64,000 nt of DNA from the NCBI RefSeq assembly GCF_000416985.1, contig NZ_ATDL01000020.1, forward strand, positions 62,001 to 126,000, in the 5' to 3' direction. The DNA comes from Sphingobacterium paucimobilis HER1398. GTDB taxonomy: Bacteria > Bacteroidota > Bacteroidia > Sphingobacteriales > Sphingobacteriaceae. The position numbers were made by a program, and so were the translations under genes. Below, one piece after another: positions 9,649-19,329 of the stretch. Within the stretch, counting starts at the first letter, position 1. Each line of letters opens with the position of its first letter. The notes beneath the pieces were generated by a model that saw only the letters and a list, made by a program, of their open reading frames with translations, was not told the DNA's origin and made no database searches.

Positions 9649-10830
9649 ATGAAAGAGAACAGACTGAAGCTGCTCCTCGATAAGCATGTTAAAGATCAAT
9701 TGTCGTCAAAGGAACTTGACGAGATGTTTGCATTGATCGATGAACTGGGGGTGGAACGATACGAACAATTGTTGGACGAACTGCTGGAGCATCCGGAGAA
9801 GAGGTCTTCTTATATGATTTCGTCTGATCAAAAATCAAGGCTGATTCGTAATGTATTGAACATTGTTGGAGGGGAGTCTTCTACGAGAAGAAGAGAAATA
9901 GTTCTTCCGATTCTGAAATGGGCTTCGGCAATAGTGTTGATCGGCGCTATTTCTCTCTATTTTTTGCAAGATAATACAGATAAGAGTGCGCAGGAGTACG
10001 CCAGTGCATTGGAGCATATACCTTCTGATATATGGTTGACTCCGGATAGTCTGCCCCGATTGACATTGGATAATGGGAAAAGCTTTGTCGTTGATGCGCA
10101 AGGGCAGTCCTTATTACAGAAAAATGGATTGGAGTTGCAGTTTGACAATGAAAATCGGGTGCTTATTCAGCCGACAGGTGGAGCGGATGGGGTACAAAAT
10201 CTTTGTTACTCCACACCAAAAGGATACACCAGTAAGGTGCTTTTGGCGGATGGCACAAAAATATGGCTCAATAGTAATACGAAAATCTATTATCCTACGG
10301 CATTTGCGAGCGGAGAGCGGAGAGTTCGTTTAGAGGGGGAAGCTTTTTTTGAGGTGAGCCATGATGCAGCTCAACCGTTCTATGTAGAATTGGGGTCGGG
10401 AAATATCAAAGTGTTAGGGACTTCGTTTAATGTATCCAATTATGTGACTACGAAAAAGACGACGACGACTTTGCTCACAGGACGTGTCGAATTTGAAAAT
10501 GCAAATACTAAAACAGTATTGCTGCCAAATGAACAGGCGACTGTGGCTTCATCTGGATCCAGCATACAGAAAAAAAGGGTTAATGTCGATGAACACACCT
10601 CCTGGATGAAGGACTATTATCTGTTCAATGATAAAACTGTACAGGAGATATTGGCAACAATCCAAAACTGGTATGATATCGATGGGGTAGATGTGCAGGT
10701 GGCTGATCACGAGTTGTATACGGGTACTTTGAGACGTAGCAAGTCTCTCCGCAGTCTGCTAGCACACCTAGAAAAAATAAGCAACTTAAAGATCGAATTA
10801 CAAGGAAGGAGGGTAGTTGTCATGAAGTAG
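9649..10830 (+). CDS. FecR family anti-sigma factor
   Basis: Inner-membrane anti-sigma factor of 393 residues. The N-terminal cytoplasmic part (about 1-84) would hold the sigma factor, a single membrane span lies at about 85-106 (LPILKWASAIVLIGAIS), and the periplasmic part contains the FecR domain (SKVLLADGTKIWLN, then RRVRLEGEAFFEVSHD) and a C-terminal domain thought to touch the STN domain of the TonB-dependent receptor. It lies between its presumed sigma factor and the STN-SusC gene, so the three form one signalling unit. Confidence 0.93.
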   Translation: MKENRLKLLLDKHVKDQLSSKELDEMFALIDELGVERYEQLLDELLEHPEKRSSYMISSDQKSRLIRNVLNIVGGESSTRRREIVLPILKWASAIVLIGAISLYFLQDNTDKSAQEYASALEHIPSDIWLTPDSLPRLTLDNGKSFVVDAQGQSLLQKNGLELQFDNENRVLIQPTGGADGVQNLCYSTPKGYTSKVLLADGTKIWLNSNTKIYYPTAFASGERRVRLEGEAFFEVSHDAAQPFYVELGSGNIKVLGTSFNVSNYVTTKKTTTTLLTGRVEFENANTKTVLLPNEQATVASSGSSIQKKRVNVDEHTSWMKDYYLFNDKTVQEILATIQNWYDIDGVDVQVADHELYTGTLRRSKSLRSLLAHLEKISNLKIELQGRRVVVMK

Positions 10831-10859
10831 ATCTTGTACATAATTTAGGTTGAAAAAAA

Positions 10860-10886
10860 GCCAAGAACGCTGGAACCGTCCTTGGC
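10860..10886. other. Strong stem-loop between fecR and the STN-SusC gene
   Basis: A 10-bp stem with one A-C mismatch (10860-10869 with 10877-10886) and a seven-base loop. On the plus strand an A run precedes it and no T run follows. On the minus strand it is followed by seven T, so it has terminator shape only for leftward transcription, though no leftward gene is nearby. It may be a processing or folding element in the fecR-susC transcript, or a block to antisense RNA. Confidence 0.5.
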
Positions 10887-10949
10887 CGTGTGGGAAATTC
10901 CAATTACAACCAGGAAAGATGCAATTATTAACGAATAACCCTTAAACAA

Positions 10950-13900
10950 ATGTATAAAAAAAACAATTGTTCATATTGCCTATATCGGCAGTTTTTACTA
11001 AAACTGTTCCTTATTATGAAATTTTTATTTCTGTTCCTAACGATACTCCTTTCTCAAGCCAAAGCTGAAGTATTTGCACAACGGATTTCGATCCATGTCA
11101 AGAACAAACCAATAAAGGATGTCCTGATGGAGATCCAGCTCAAAACGGGGTATGATTTTTTCTATAAAAACAACACGTTGAAAAATGTGAACGCCGTTAC
11201 TGTGAGTCTTCAAAATGCGGACCTGGGTAAAGTGCTGGACGCCTGTTTGGTCGGGTTGCCTCTGAAATACGAAATAGATCAAAAAACAGTGCTCATCACT
11301 CGAAAGGAAGATGTTGTGTCGACGAAAAGAGAGTTCCAGAGGATGGTCTCTGGTACGGTGTTGGATGAAAATGGACGGCCTCTTTCTGCCGTAAGTGTCC
11401 GGCTAGCAGGGCAGACCGCTGTTTTGGCCCAGACAGATGAGCGGGGTACATTTAATGTCAGTATAGAAGGTACTGTAAAGCAATTGGTTTTTAATAGTGT
11501 CGGCTATGAGGAGCTGGTGGTAGAACTGAAGGATAATGCTCCTCTACGGGTTCAGATGCAGCGAGCTCTCAATACGCTGGATGAAGTGGTGGCTTTGGGA
11601 TTTGGAGTAAAACAGAAGAAAATAACGTCTACGGGATCTGTCGCGACAATATCCAATAAAGAACTGATGCAAAGTCCCACGAGTAATATAACGAATGCCT
11701 TGGCAGGGCGCCTTCCTGGGTTGATTACTATGCAACGGTCAGGGGAGCCGGGACGTGACAAGTCGGATCTCTATATCCGTGGGGTGGCAACATTGAATAG
11801 TGCTTCACCATTGGTCACTATTGACGGGGTGCAGAAAGATTATGCTGCTATTACGACATTGGATCCCAATGAAATAGAAAATATTACGATTCTAAAGGAT
11901 GCTTCGTCGACTGCATTGTATGGAGTTAAAGGGGCAAATGGGGTGATTATTGTCACGACTAAACGAGGGGTAGAGGGCAAGTCTAAGATTACGCTTCGTA
12001 CGCAGACGGCCGTACAGTCTCCGACACGGATTCCGAGATTTTTGGGGTCCTACGATTTTGCAACGTTGTACAATGAAGCTTATCTCAACGATAATCCAAC
12101 CGGAACGCAGATTCCCTATAGTGAAGAAGCTCTTGAAGCCTACCGGACGGGGTCAGATCCTTTGAAGTATCCAGATGTAGATTGGGCAAAGGAATTGCTT
12201 CAGAACTCGCTGAGTTCGCAATCTAACTTCAGTATGAGCGGAGGAAATAAGAAGATCAGATATTTTGTCAATGTAGGCTATATGCATCAAGGGGGGATTT
12301 ATAAAGTCGAAAAAAATGACCTCTACAATAACAACTTTGAGCTAAAGCGATATAATTTTAGAAATAACCTTGACATTGATTTTGATGACGATCTATCCAT
12401 GACGTTAAATCTGTACGGGGCTATTGAGGACAGAAATTATCCCAATGTATCAGCAGCGACCATGTTTGGCGCGTTGATATCACGGATTCCTCCTAATGCT
12501 TTTCCTATAAAGTATCCTACGGGGTATTGGGGATTACATGCAACAGGCTACTCAAGCCCGCATGCACTATTGAATAACTCGGGGTTTTCGCAGGAGTTTA
12601 ACTCCTCATTATCGGGAATGGCCAGTATGACTCGAAAGTTGAATTTCTTGACTGAGGGGCTATCAATCAAGGGAAGTTTTGCTTTTGATGGATATTTTAA
12701 GAATACTTTCAAACGTTCTATGAATGTGCAAAAGGCGGTATACTTAGGCTCTGGGGATTATAATGATCCTTCTAACTATATGTATAGAGATATTGACTCT
12801 CCTTTAAGTGCCCCTTCGTCAACTTATGGTCAGAACCGTGACGTATGGGTAGACGTAGGATTCAATTATAACCGTTCCTTTGGTAAGCATAATTTTATAG
12901 GGTTGTTGTTGGCAAATAGACAACAAAAAGTATTGGGGGGAGAGATTCCTTATGTATCGCAAGGGCTTGTAGGGCGTGTGGCCTATAACTATAATGATCG
13001 CTACTTTGCGGAGTTCAATGCCGGTTACAGTGGTACAGATAACTTTGCTAAGGAAAATAGATATGGATTTTTTCCTGCTCTTTCTGTAGGGTATATCGTG
13101 TTACGTGATCATGATCTGTTTAGTCTCTTGAAGGTAAGGGGATCCTATGGTATATCAGGAAATGATCAGCTCACGGTGACGAATAGACGTTGGTTGTTTA
13201 TTGAAGAGTACCTGGCTGCCTCTGGATATTCATTTGGCGAGACTCTGTCTGCTATCGGTGGTATAGGGGAAGGACCACTGGCCAATAGGCTCGTTTCTTG
13301 GGAAAATGCCTATCGTGGCAACGTCGGAATAGATGTCAATCTGTTTGGAAATAGCCTGCTGAATGCGACCGTGGACTTCTTTCATGAAAAGCGAAAGGAT
13401 ATGTTGGTATTGCCGCAGAGCATCCCTTATATGCTGGGAATTCCTGCCTCTAACCTGCCGCCGGCTAACTTTGGAGAGACGGAAAATAAGGGGTTTGAGA
13501 TTGAATTGAATCACCATAATAGGATTGGTAATGTACAGTATTTTGTTACTGCAAATACGTCTTTTGCCCGTAATAAGATATTGGCCATGGACGAAGAAAC
13601 GAGATTGTACCCTAATCTATATAAAACAGGACAACGGATCAATCAGGAGTTCGGTATGAAAGCGATTGGTTTCTTTGAGAACCAGGAGGATATCATTACC
13701 AGTAGGCCACAGACCTTTGGTAAGGTTATCCCAGGGGATCTGAAGTATTACGACGCCAACGGTGATGGCGTGATCGATAATAATGATGTAATGCCGATTG
13801 GTAAAAGTACGATACCGGAATGGATGTTTGGTTTTTCGGGAGGGATGAATTATAAGAACTTCGATTTCAGCTTTTTGATTCAAGGGGCTGCTGGCTATAC

Positions 13901-14294
13901 CTATACTCGGCAGCTGGAAACAGCTTATGAATTTTATAATGGAGGAAAGGTAATGGAAATACATAAGGACCGATGGACACCGCAGACTGCCGGAACAGCG
14001 ACATATCCTGTCCTCCATCTGGGCTTTAACGATAATAACCATAGGGCATCGTCTTTTTATAACCGAAAAGGGGATTATATAAGACTGAAGAATTTAGAAC
14101 TGGGATATACGTTCAAGAATGTACAATTATTTGGAACCAAGCGTGTGGATAATATCCGGTTGTATACTAATGGGATGAATCTGTTTACCTGGGATGCTAC
14201 TGAAGGGGATTTTGATCCGGAATCACCAGGGGGAAGATATTGGACTTACCCACAGGTTAAAGTTTTCAATTTTGGAATTTCTACAAATTTTTAG
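10950..14294 (+). CDS. SusC-like TonB-dependent transporter with N-terminal STN signalling domain
   Basis: Outer-membrane transporter and transducer, 1114 residues. A long signal peptide ends at about residue 44 (EVFAQ). The STN (secretin and TonB N-terminus) domain follows at about 45-118 (NKPIKDVLMEIQLKTGYDF), then a carboxypeptidase-regulatory-like domain (about 133-205, SGTVLDENGRPLSAVSV), the plug (about 220-340, ILKDASSTALYGVKGANGV) and the barrel. The STN domain explains the sigma/FecR pair upstream: bound ligand would be signalled through FecR. The SusD partner starts 2 bp after its stop. The downstream hydrolases suggest a phosphate-containing glycan as cargo, which is inference. Confidence 0.94.
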   Translation: MYKKNNCSYCLYRQFLLKLFLIMKFLFLFLTILLSQAKAEVFAQRISIHVKNKPIKDVLMEIQLKTGYDFFYKNNTLKNVNAVTVSLQNADLGKVLDACLVGLPLKYEIDQKTVLITRKEDVVSTKREFQRMVSGTVLDENGRPLSAVSVRLAGQTAVLAQTDERGTFNVSIEGTVKQLVFNSVGYEELVVELKDNAPLRVQMQRALNTLDEVVALGFGVKQKKITSTGSVATISNKELMQSPTSNITNALAGRLPGLITMQRSGEPGRDKSDLYIRGVATLNSASPLVTIDGVQKDYAAITTLDPNEIENITILKDASSTALYGVKGANGVIIVTTKRGVEGKSKITLRTQTAVQSPTRIPRFLGSYDFATLYNEAYLNDNPTGTQIPYSEEALEAYRTGSDPLKYPDVDWAKELLQNSLSSQSNFSMSGGNKKIRYFVNVGYMHQGGIYKVEKNDLYNNNFELKRYNFRNNLDIDFDDDLSMTLNLYGAIEDRNYPNVSAATMFGALISRIPPNAFPIKYPTGYWGLHATGYSSPHALLNNSGFSQEFNSSLSGMASMTRKLNFLTEGLSIKGSFAFDGYFKNTFKRSMNVQKAVYLGSGDYNDPSNYMYRDIDSPLSAPSSTYGQNRDVWVDVGFNYNRSFGKHNFIGLLLANRQQKVLGGEIPYVSQGLVGRVAYNYNDRYFAEFNAGYSGTDNFAKENRYGFFPALSVGYIVLRDHDLFSLLKVRGSYGISGNDQLTVTNRRWLFIEEYLAASGYSFGETLSAIGGIGEGPLANRLVSWENAYRGNVGIDVNLFGNSLLNATVDFFHEKRKDMLVLPQSIPYMLGIPASNLPPANFGETENKGFEIELNHHNRIGNVQYFVTANTSFARNKILAMDEETRLYPNLYKTGQRINQEFGMKAIGFFENQEDIITSRPQTFGKVIPGDLKYYDANGDGVIDNNDVMPIGKSTIPEWMFGFSGGMNYKNFDFSFLIQGAAGYTYTRQLETAYEFYNGGKVMEIHKDRWTPQTAGTATYPVLHLGFNDNNHRASSFYNRKGDYIRLKNLELGYTFKNVQLFGTKRVDNIRLYTNGMNLFTWDATEGDFDPESPGGRYWTYPQVKVFNFGISTNF

Positions 14295-14296
14295 CC

Positions 14297-15925
14297 ATGA
14301 GAATTAGCTTTTTTTTAATATTTATAGTGCTCTTCGGCAGCTGTTCTAATATCGATAAGTATTTAGATAAGGCCGAGTCTGGAGGAATGACGATCGAGCA
14401 GGTTTTTGGAGATTACGTACAAGCAGAAAAATTCTTAGCCAATGTATACGCAAAACTGCTAGTGGATTATAGCAACAAATACAGCAATGCTTCGGACGAT
14501 TCGGAAAGTCCACATGCGACATCTGCGGAAAATCAGATCAATAATGGGGTTTATTCTCCCTCTAGTAATCCTTTTAATAATTGGACTGCTTCGTATCAGG
14601 CAATCCGCGCCGCTAACATCTTTTTGAAATATGCGGATCTAATTCCAGTCATAAATACAGATCAGCAGGAGGGCAAACCGCGAATGGTGGCAGAAGCTAC
14701 TTTTCTGCGTGCTTATTTTTATGCAGAGATGTTTAGACGCTGGGGAGGTGTGCCTCTTTTGTTGGAACCGATGGAGATTACGGATGAACTGCAAAGGGAG
14801 AAGGCATCGGCAGAGGAATTAGTGGGCTTTATCGTGAGTGAGCTGGACAAAGCAGCCGAGGTTTTGTCGGTTGAATATCCTCCTCAGCACAAGGGGCGTG
14901 TGACCAAAGGTGCCGCTTTGGCACTGAAATCGAGAGTGCTGTTGCACTATGCGAGTGCATTGCACAACCCGCAACAGGATATCGAACGCTGGAAGAGCGC
15001 AGCGGATGCGGCCAAAGGGGTAATGGACCTGGGTTACTATGAACTGCACAATGACTACAAGGGGCTGTTCCATACCCGTAATAGTAAGGAAATCATATTC
15101 CAAAATACCAGTAATTATACCAACTTTACGTTAGAGACTTTTGTTCCTTCCTTAAATGGACAGGTCGGTATTACTCCTCTGCAGAACTTGGTAGATGCTT
15201 ATGAAATGACAAATGGAGAGTTGCCGTTTGCTGATGATAATCCTGGGATAAAACCAATCATAAATCCGGCATCAGGTTATAATCCGGATAATCCTTATGT
15301 AAACCGAGATCCTAGGTTTTATATGACGGTTTTGTATAATGGGTCTCGATTTAAACAGAAAGATATATTTACTTATGTGGGAGCTCCGGCAGATGGTCTG
15401 AATGGTGGCTTTAATAATACACCTACGGGTTATTATTTGGCAAAACTGGTGGATGAGAATGCGAGCCGTACACCGAGTGTGGTAAATGGTACGTATCATT
15501 GGACGTATATTCGATATGCTGAGGTATTGCTCGATTATGCTGAAGCATTAAATGAATATCTGTCAGAACCCAGCAGTGAGGTGTATGCAGCTATCAATAA
15601 AATACGTAAACGTCAAGGGGTAAATATGCCCAATCTACCGCTAGGACTTGATAAAAATGCTATGCGTAAGCGGATCCGCAACGAGCGTCGGGTCGAACTG
15701 GCTTTTGAAGGTCATCGTTATTTTGACATAAAACGGTGGCGCATCGGTACGCAGGTGATGCCTAATGCATACGGTATGCAGATCAGCAGGGACGGTAGCG
15801 GAAAGTTTGTATATGAGCGCTTTCTGGTAGAGAATAGGATTTATCAAACGCATTTTGATCTTTTCCCGATCATGCAGACAGAAATCAATAGAAACACGAA
15901 GTTAATTCAAAACCCAGGTTATTAA
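14297..15925 (+). CDS. SusD/RagB-family outer-membrane lipoprotein
   Basis: Surface binding lipoprotein, 542 residues, with the lipobox at FGSC (Cys16) followed by SNIDKYLDKAESGGMT. Family hallmarks are the NWTASYQAIRAANIFL and EATFLRAYFYAEMFRRWGGVPLL helices (SusD TPR region) and the C-terminal IRYAEVLLDYAEALNE with RKRIRNERRVELAFEGHRYFD split over the last 100 residues. It starts 2 bp after the STN-SusC gene and is followed after 4 bp by the metallophosphoesterase, so they are clearly one operon. Confidence 0.94.
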   Translation: MRISFFLIFIVLFGSCSNIDKYLDKAESGGMTIEQVFGDYVQAEKFLANVYAKLLVDYSNKYSNASDDSESPHATSAENQINNGVYSPSSNPFNNWTASYQAIRAANIFLKYADLIPVINTDQQEGKPRMVAEATFLRAYFYAEMFRRWGGVPLLLEPMEITDELQREKASAEELVGFIVSELDKAAEVLSVEYPPQHKGRVTKGAALALKSRVLLHYASALHNPQQDIERWKSAADAAKGVMDLGYYELHNDYKGLFHTRNSKEIIFQNTSNYTNFTLETFVPSLNGQVGITPLQNLVDAYEMTNGELPFADDNPGIKPIINPASGYNPDNPYVNRDPRFYMTVLYNGSRFKQKDIFTYVGAPADGLNGGFNNTPTGYYLAKLVDENASRTPSVVNGTYHWTYIRYAEVLLDYAEALNEYLSEPSSEVYAAINKIRKRQGVNMPNLPLGLDKNAMRKRIRNERRVELAFEGHRYFDIKRWRIGTQVMPNAYGMQISRDGSGKFVYERFLVENRIYQTHFDLFPIMQTEINRNTKLIQNPGY

Positions 15926-15929
15926 TATT

Positions 15930-16727
15930 ATGGATAGAAGAGCGTTTTTACAATCAGTAGGTGCAATAACACTGTTTGCCGCGTGTGGTAAATCAAAGGG
16001 CATTATTCCTGATGAAGTGGACAATACGGTCTTATTTCGCTTTGCCTTGGCCTCTGACGTGCATTATGGAGAGGCTGAAACGGATTATATCAATCATATA
16101 AATACGTTAAAGTCTGGATTTAAGACCTTTCAAAAGAACAATCCTTGTTCTTTCTTTGTGCTGAATGGCGATATTATCCATAATGACCCCAAATTTCTCG
16201 TTCCAGCTTATGAAGCGGTAAGAGGATTGCATGAAAACTTATATGTTACGCAGGGTAATCATGATCGTGTGTCGGATGAGGTGTGGAAACAAATATGGGG
16301 ACATGATATGGATTTTGATGTTTCGTATGGTGATTATGCATTTGTTTTTGGGACAACATCAGATGCGGTAGGCGCACTGGCCTGTCCAAATCTAGTGAAG
16401 TTGAAGACATTATTGGATAAGCACAAGCAGAAGAAGCATGTCTTTATATTTTGGCATATCCATCCTCATGGTAGTATGAAATGTACTGGTGTAAAAGAAT
16501 TGCTTGCTGACTATCCTAATGTATGTGCGGTGTTTAATGGACATGATCATAATGATGAAAGTATCCATACAGTAGCCAATATTCCCTACATGTTTAATGG
16601 TCGTGTGGCGGGTAGCTGGGGGTCATTTGATCGGAATTTTAGAGTAGTTGAGGTGACTAAGAACACGGTGGTCACTTACCTCATGACACCGCATGCCAAG
16701 AAAAAACAAACCACTTTAAATGTTTAA
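15930..16727 (+). CDS. Calcineurin-like metallophosphoesterase (exported lipoprotein)
   Basis: Phosphoesterase of 265 residues with the complete di-metal motif set: SDVH (D43, H45), NGD (D81), GNHD (N110-D112), a lone His in FWHIH (H176), and NGHDH (H205, H207). The N-terminus MDRRAFLQS looks Tat/Sec-like and ends in a lipobox (LFAAC, Cys19), so it probably acts in the periplasm or on the surface. The family cleaves phosphomonoesters or phosphodiesters; which one cannot be told here. It sits between SusD and a phosphodiester glycosidase, suggesting it removes phosphate freed or exposed by that enzyme. Confidence 0.88.
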   Translation: MDRRAFLQSVGAITLFAACGKSKGIIPDEVDNTVLFRFALASDVHYGEAETDYINHINTLKSGFKTFQKNNPCSFFVLNGDIIHNDPKFLVPAYEAVRGLHENLYVTQGNHDRVSDEVWKQIWGHDMDFDVSYGDYAFVFGTTSDAVGALACPNLVKLKTLLDKHKQKKHVFIFWHIHPHGSMKCTGVKELLADYPNVCAVFNGHDHNDESIHTVANIPYMFNGRVAGSWGSFDRNFRVVEVTKNTVVTYLMTPHAKKKQTTLNV

Positions 16728-16730
16728 GAA

Positions 16731-18248
16731 ATGAAATGTAAATATTATATACTTATTGTGATGCTCTGGACGCTAGGGAGCTGCTCCAAGTATGAGTTTG
16801 TCCGCTCTGGGCAAAATCCCGAGCCCTTTACAAAGGCGTTAGCAATAGAGGATTTGGTATACCTAAAAGAAAAAAGCGAAAAGGAGTCTTTTCCTGTAGG
16901 GCTGTACATAGAGGCCACGGTATGTGGTATATTTGGGGATATGCTATACCTCTCGGACAACTCTGCTTATGCACTGCACGGTCAGGTCGATGATTTGTCT
17001 ACACTGAAAGTGGGGGATCTGGTACGTATTTCTGTAGGAGAAAACAGCTTGAATACAGGAGGACAGAGCTATCGATTACAGAATGAGATCTCTGCAGAAT
17101 ATGTGGGCACGGGGCTGATTGCGCAGACGATGGCGAGTCTTTCGGACGTGCTTGCTGATCCGATGTCATATAGTTCGAAACGAGTTGGAATCGAATCATT
17201 GGAAGGGATAACTTTGAAGGAGGATAAAGATAATGGTCGATACTATAGTTTTGAATCTGGCGGTAAGCAAGCGCTATTGTTTGTGCCTAATGCGCTGAAT
17301 TATGAGGCTCCGGAAACATTAGTTTCTATTTTCGGTTTTCTTCGTTTTGATCAAGGAACAGCTGTTTTTCACATCAATGAGGTGGCGGACATGAAAGAGG
17401 TGTATGTGGAACCGATGATGATCGAGAAGATAATGAATAACAGTACACTGGTGAAGGCATTGTTGCAAAACTCAGAAGTAGAGTTGACTGCTGGAGTTAA
17501 ATTTGCGCAGTTTTCTTATACCAACTCGAGTAATCTACTGACATCTGCTTCTGTCTTTGAAGTTGACTTGAGCAATCCTAATGTGAAAATAGAACCAGGT
17601 ACACCTAACAACGGAGTTCCTCCGATTACTGTGTTGCAGCCATTGGCAACTATGGCACAGCACAAGAATGCTTATTATCAGGATTCATGGCGGGTGCTCG
17701 CTGCGATTAGTGGTGATTTTTATGTGAGCAACACTAATCCAACAACGTATATTCTAAACGGACCTATGGTAAGAAATGGGGAAATTCTCAAGTCTGATTT
17801 TATAGGAACTACAGACAACTTCCTCGGTGTGCTTAAAGATGGAGAGGGCTTTGTAGTCGGTGGCAGACAAGAATTTAATACCATAAAGGATAGATTGGAT
17901 CAGGCTGTGGGAGGACGTATAATCTTGAAGGATGGGAATATTGTAGAGATACCTGCGATTCGAGAGCCTCGACCTGCCATTGGTTTTACCAAGAATAATA
18001 AAGTTTACCTTTTTGTTGGCAATGGACGTATGCTTTCTGTATCTAATGGTTACTCGCCCCTGGAGATTGCGGAACTAATGAAGGCCTTGGGTTGTGATGG
18101 TGCTGTATATATGAATGGTGGAGGAGCGACAGTGGGAGTCCGGGAAACTGAAGGAGGAGTTTACGAGAAATTTTCACAGAGTCATGCTACGAATGCAACG
18201 CACAATCCGTCGCTGGCTTCTGCTTGGATGATCGTAACAAAAAGATAA
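16731..18248 (+). CDS. DUF5689 + phosphodiester glycosidase (NAGPA-like) lipoprotein
   Basis: Lipoprotein of 505 residues (Cys18 in LGSC). The N-terminal half (about 40-220: LYIEATVCGIFGDMLYLSD, then LKVGDLVRISVG) resembles DUF5689, an OB-fold-like domain of unknown role. The C-terminal half (about 270-505) has the marks of the NAGPA / phosphodiester glycosidase family: VLAAISGDFYV, then EPRPAIGFTKNNKVYLFVG and the glycine-rich MNGGGATVGVRE. The human relative removes GlcNAc from GlcNAc-1-phospho-6-mannose. Here it likely splits a sugar-1-phosphodiester bond in an imported or surface-bound glycan. It starts 3 bp after the phosphoesterase gene. Confidence 0.82.
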   Translation: MKCKYYILIVMLWTLGSCSKYEFVRSGQNPEPFTKALAIEDLVYLKEKSEKESFPVGLYIEATVCGIFGDMLYLSDNSAYALHGQVDDLSTLKVGDLVRISVGENSLNTGGQSYRLQNEISAEYVGTGLIAQTMASLSDVLADPMSYSSKRVGIESLEGITLKEDKDNGRYYSFESGGKQALLFVPNALNYEAPETLVSIFGFLRFDQGTAVFHINEVADMKEVYVEPMMIEKIMNNSTLVKALLQNSEVELTAGVKFAQFSYTNSSNLLTSASVFEVDLSNPNVKIEPGTPNNGVPPITVLQPLATMAQHKNAYYQDSWRVLAAISGDFYVSNTNPTTYILNGPMVRNGEILKSDFIGTTDNFLGVLKDGEGFVVGGRQEFNTIKDRLDQAVGGRIILKDGNIVEIPAIREPRPAIGFTKNNKVYLFVGNGRMLSVSNGYSPLEIAELMKALGCDGAVYMNGGGATVGVRETEGGVYEKFSQSHATNATHNPSLASAWMIVTKR

Positions 18249-18249
18249 T

Positions 18250-19263
18250 ATGGGAATTATAATTAGAGGAGGGATAGCTATGCTATTCCTCCTATCTGGA
18301 TTATGTGTGAATGCACAGTCTCCGCACAACTATTGGGGAGATAAGGACGGTTTTATGAAGGAGCAGTCGTCTGAGACGTTTAAGCTGATACAAGAATTGC
18401 TTGCAAAAGAGCCTCCTTCTGCACAAATAGGACTGTTGAGGCGATCAGCGTTGTTGCATATGGATTGGGTGCTACATGATGTGAGATTGGATAATTCGGA
18501 GACCATAAGGGCATTTTTGCAGAGCCGGATAGCAATGGTTGTTGAAGATATGAAGAGACCTGTGAAAAAAGGGATCCGGGTGTATAAGCTTTATAATCAT
18601 TCCTTTATTGTTAAAACGAAAAGTGTAACTGTTGCATTTGATATTGTGAAAGGTGGAAAAGATAAAAGTGTGTTAATACCCGATAGTTTGATGCAAGAAG
18701 TGGTGAATGGCTGCGATGTCTTATTAATTTCGCATGAACACACTGACCATGCGGATGTGGAGGTGGGAAGGATGTTTGCAAAAGCAGGAAAACCTATCAT
18801 TGCTCCTCCGAGTGTATGGGCAGACGAGGCAGGTGTCACCCATCTGCGATCGTCTGATATACTGCAGGATCGAATCAACTTGACTTCAAATCGTTATATA
18901 GATCTGAAAATATATCCAGGTTATCAAGGAAAAGTATTGAACAATGTATACCGGGTCCGTACGCCAGAGGGAATGACGGTGGCCCATACGGGGGATATGT
19001 CGAATTCGGCTATGAATGCATGGATCGACCGTAATGAGGAGGAAGGTAGAACAGATGTTTTATTACTACATAGTTGGGCAAGACCGGTTATACCTTTTGT
19101 GACTAAGTTTAGGCCTAGAGTCTTGATTACAGGGCATGAAAATGAACTCCATCATAGTATCGACCATCGAGAACCTTACTGGCTAAATTATAGACGTATG
19201 GAGGGGGTGAATACTCCAATCGTATATATGACCTGGGGAGAGTGGTTTAGTGTACAGCGGTAG
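18250..19263 (+). CDS. Exported metallo-beta-lactamase-fold hydrolase
   Basis: Protein of 337 residues with a signal peptide ending near residue 23 (CVNAQ). The MBL-fold metal motif is SHEHTDHAD (H162, H164, D166, H167), with a later VAHTGDMS and TGHENELHH supplying further metal ligands. The fold occurs in lactonases, phosphodiesterases and lipid phospholipase-D-like enzymes, so substrate prediction is weak. The N-terminal 110 residues are an all-alpha extension of unknown use. It begins one base after the phosphodiester glycosidase stop, so it belongs to the same operon, and a role in breaking phosphodiester-linked material is plausible. Confidence 0.82.
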   Translation: MGIIIRGGIAMLFLLSGLCVNAQSPHNYWGDKDGFMKEQSSETFKLIQELLAKEPPSAQIGLLRRSALLHMDWVLHDVRLDNSETIRAFLQSRIAMVVEDMKRPVKKGIRVYKLYNHSFIVKTKSVTVAFDIVKGGKDKSVLIPDSLMQEVVNGCDVLLISHEHTDHADVEVGRMFAKAGKPIIAPPSVWADEAGVTHLRSSDILQDRINLTSNRYIDLKIYPGYQGKVLNNVYRVRTPEGMTVAHTGDMSNSAMNAWIDRNEEEGRTDVLLLHSWARPVIPFVTKFRPRVLITGHENELHHSIDHREPYWLNYRRMEGVNTPIVYMTWGEWFSVQR

Positions 19264-19291
19264 GTTTTGTGAAAGGATAATGTGTTGATTT

Positions 19292-19323
19292 AATGCGTGT
19301 GCCAATTGTTCGGAACACGCATT
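19292..19323. terminator. Bidirectional hairpin between convergent operons
   Basis: A perfect 9-bp inverted repeat (19292-19300 with 19315-19323) lies between the end of the MBL-fold gene and the end of the leftward GntR gene. T runs on both sides are weak, so termination strength is uncertain, but position fits a shared terminator. Confidence 0.55.
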
Positions 19324-19329
19324 CATGTT

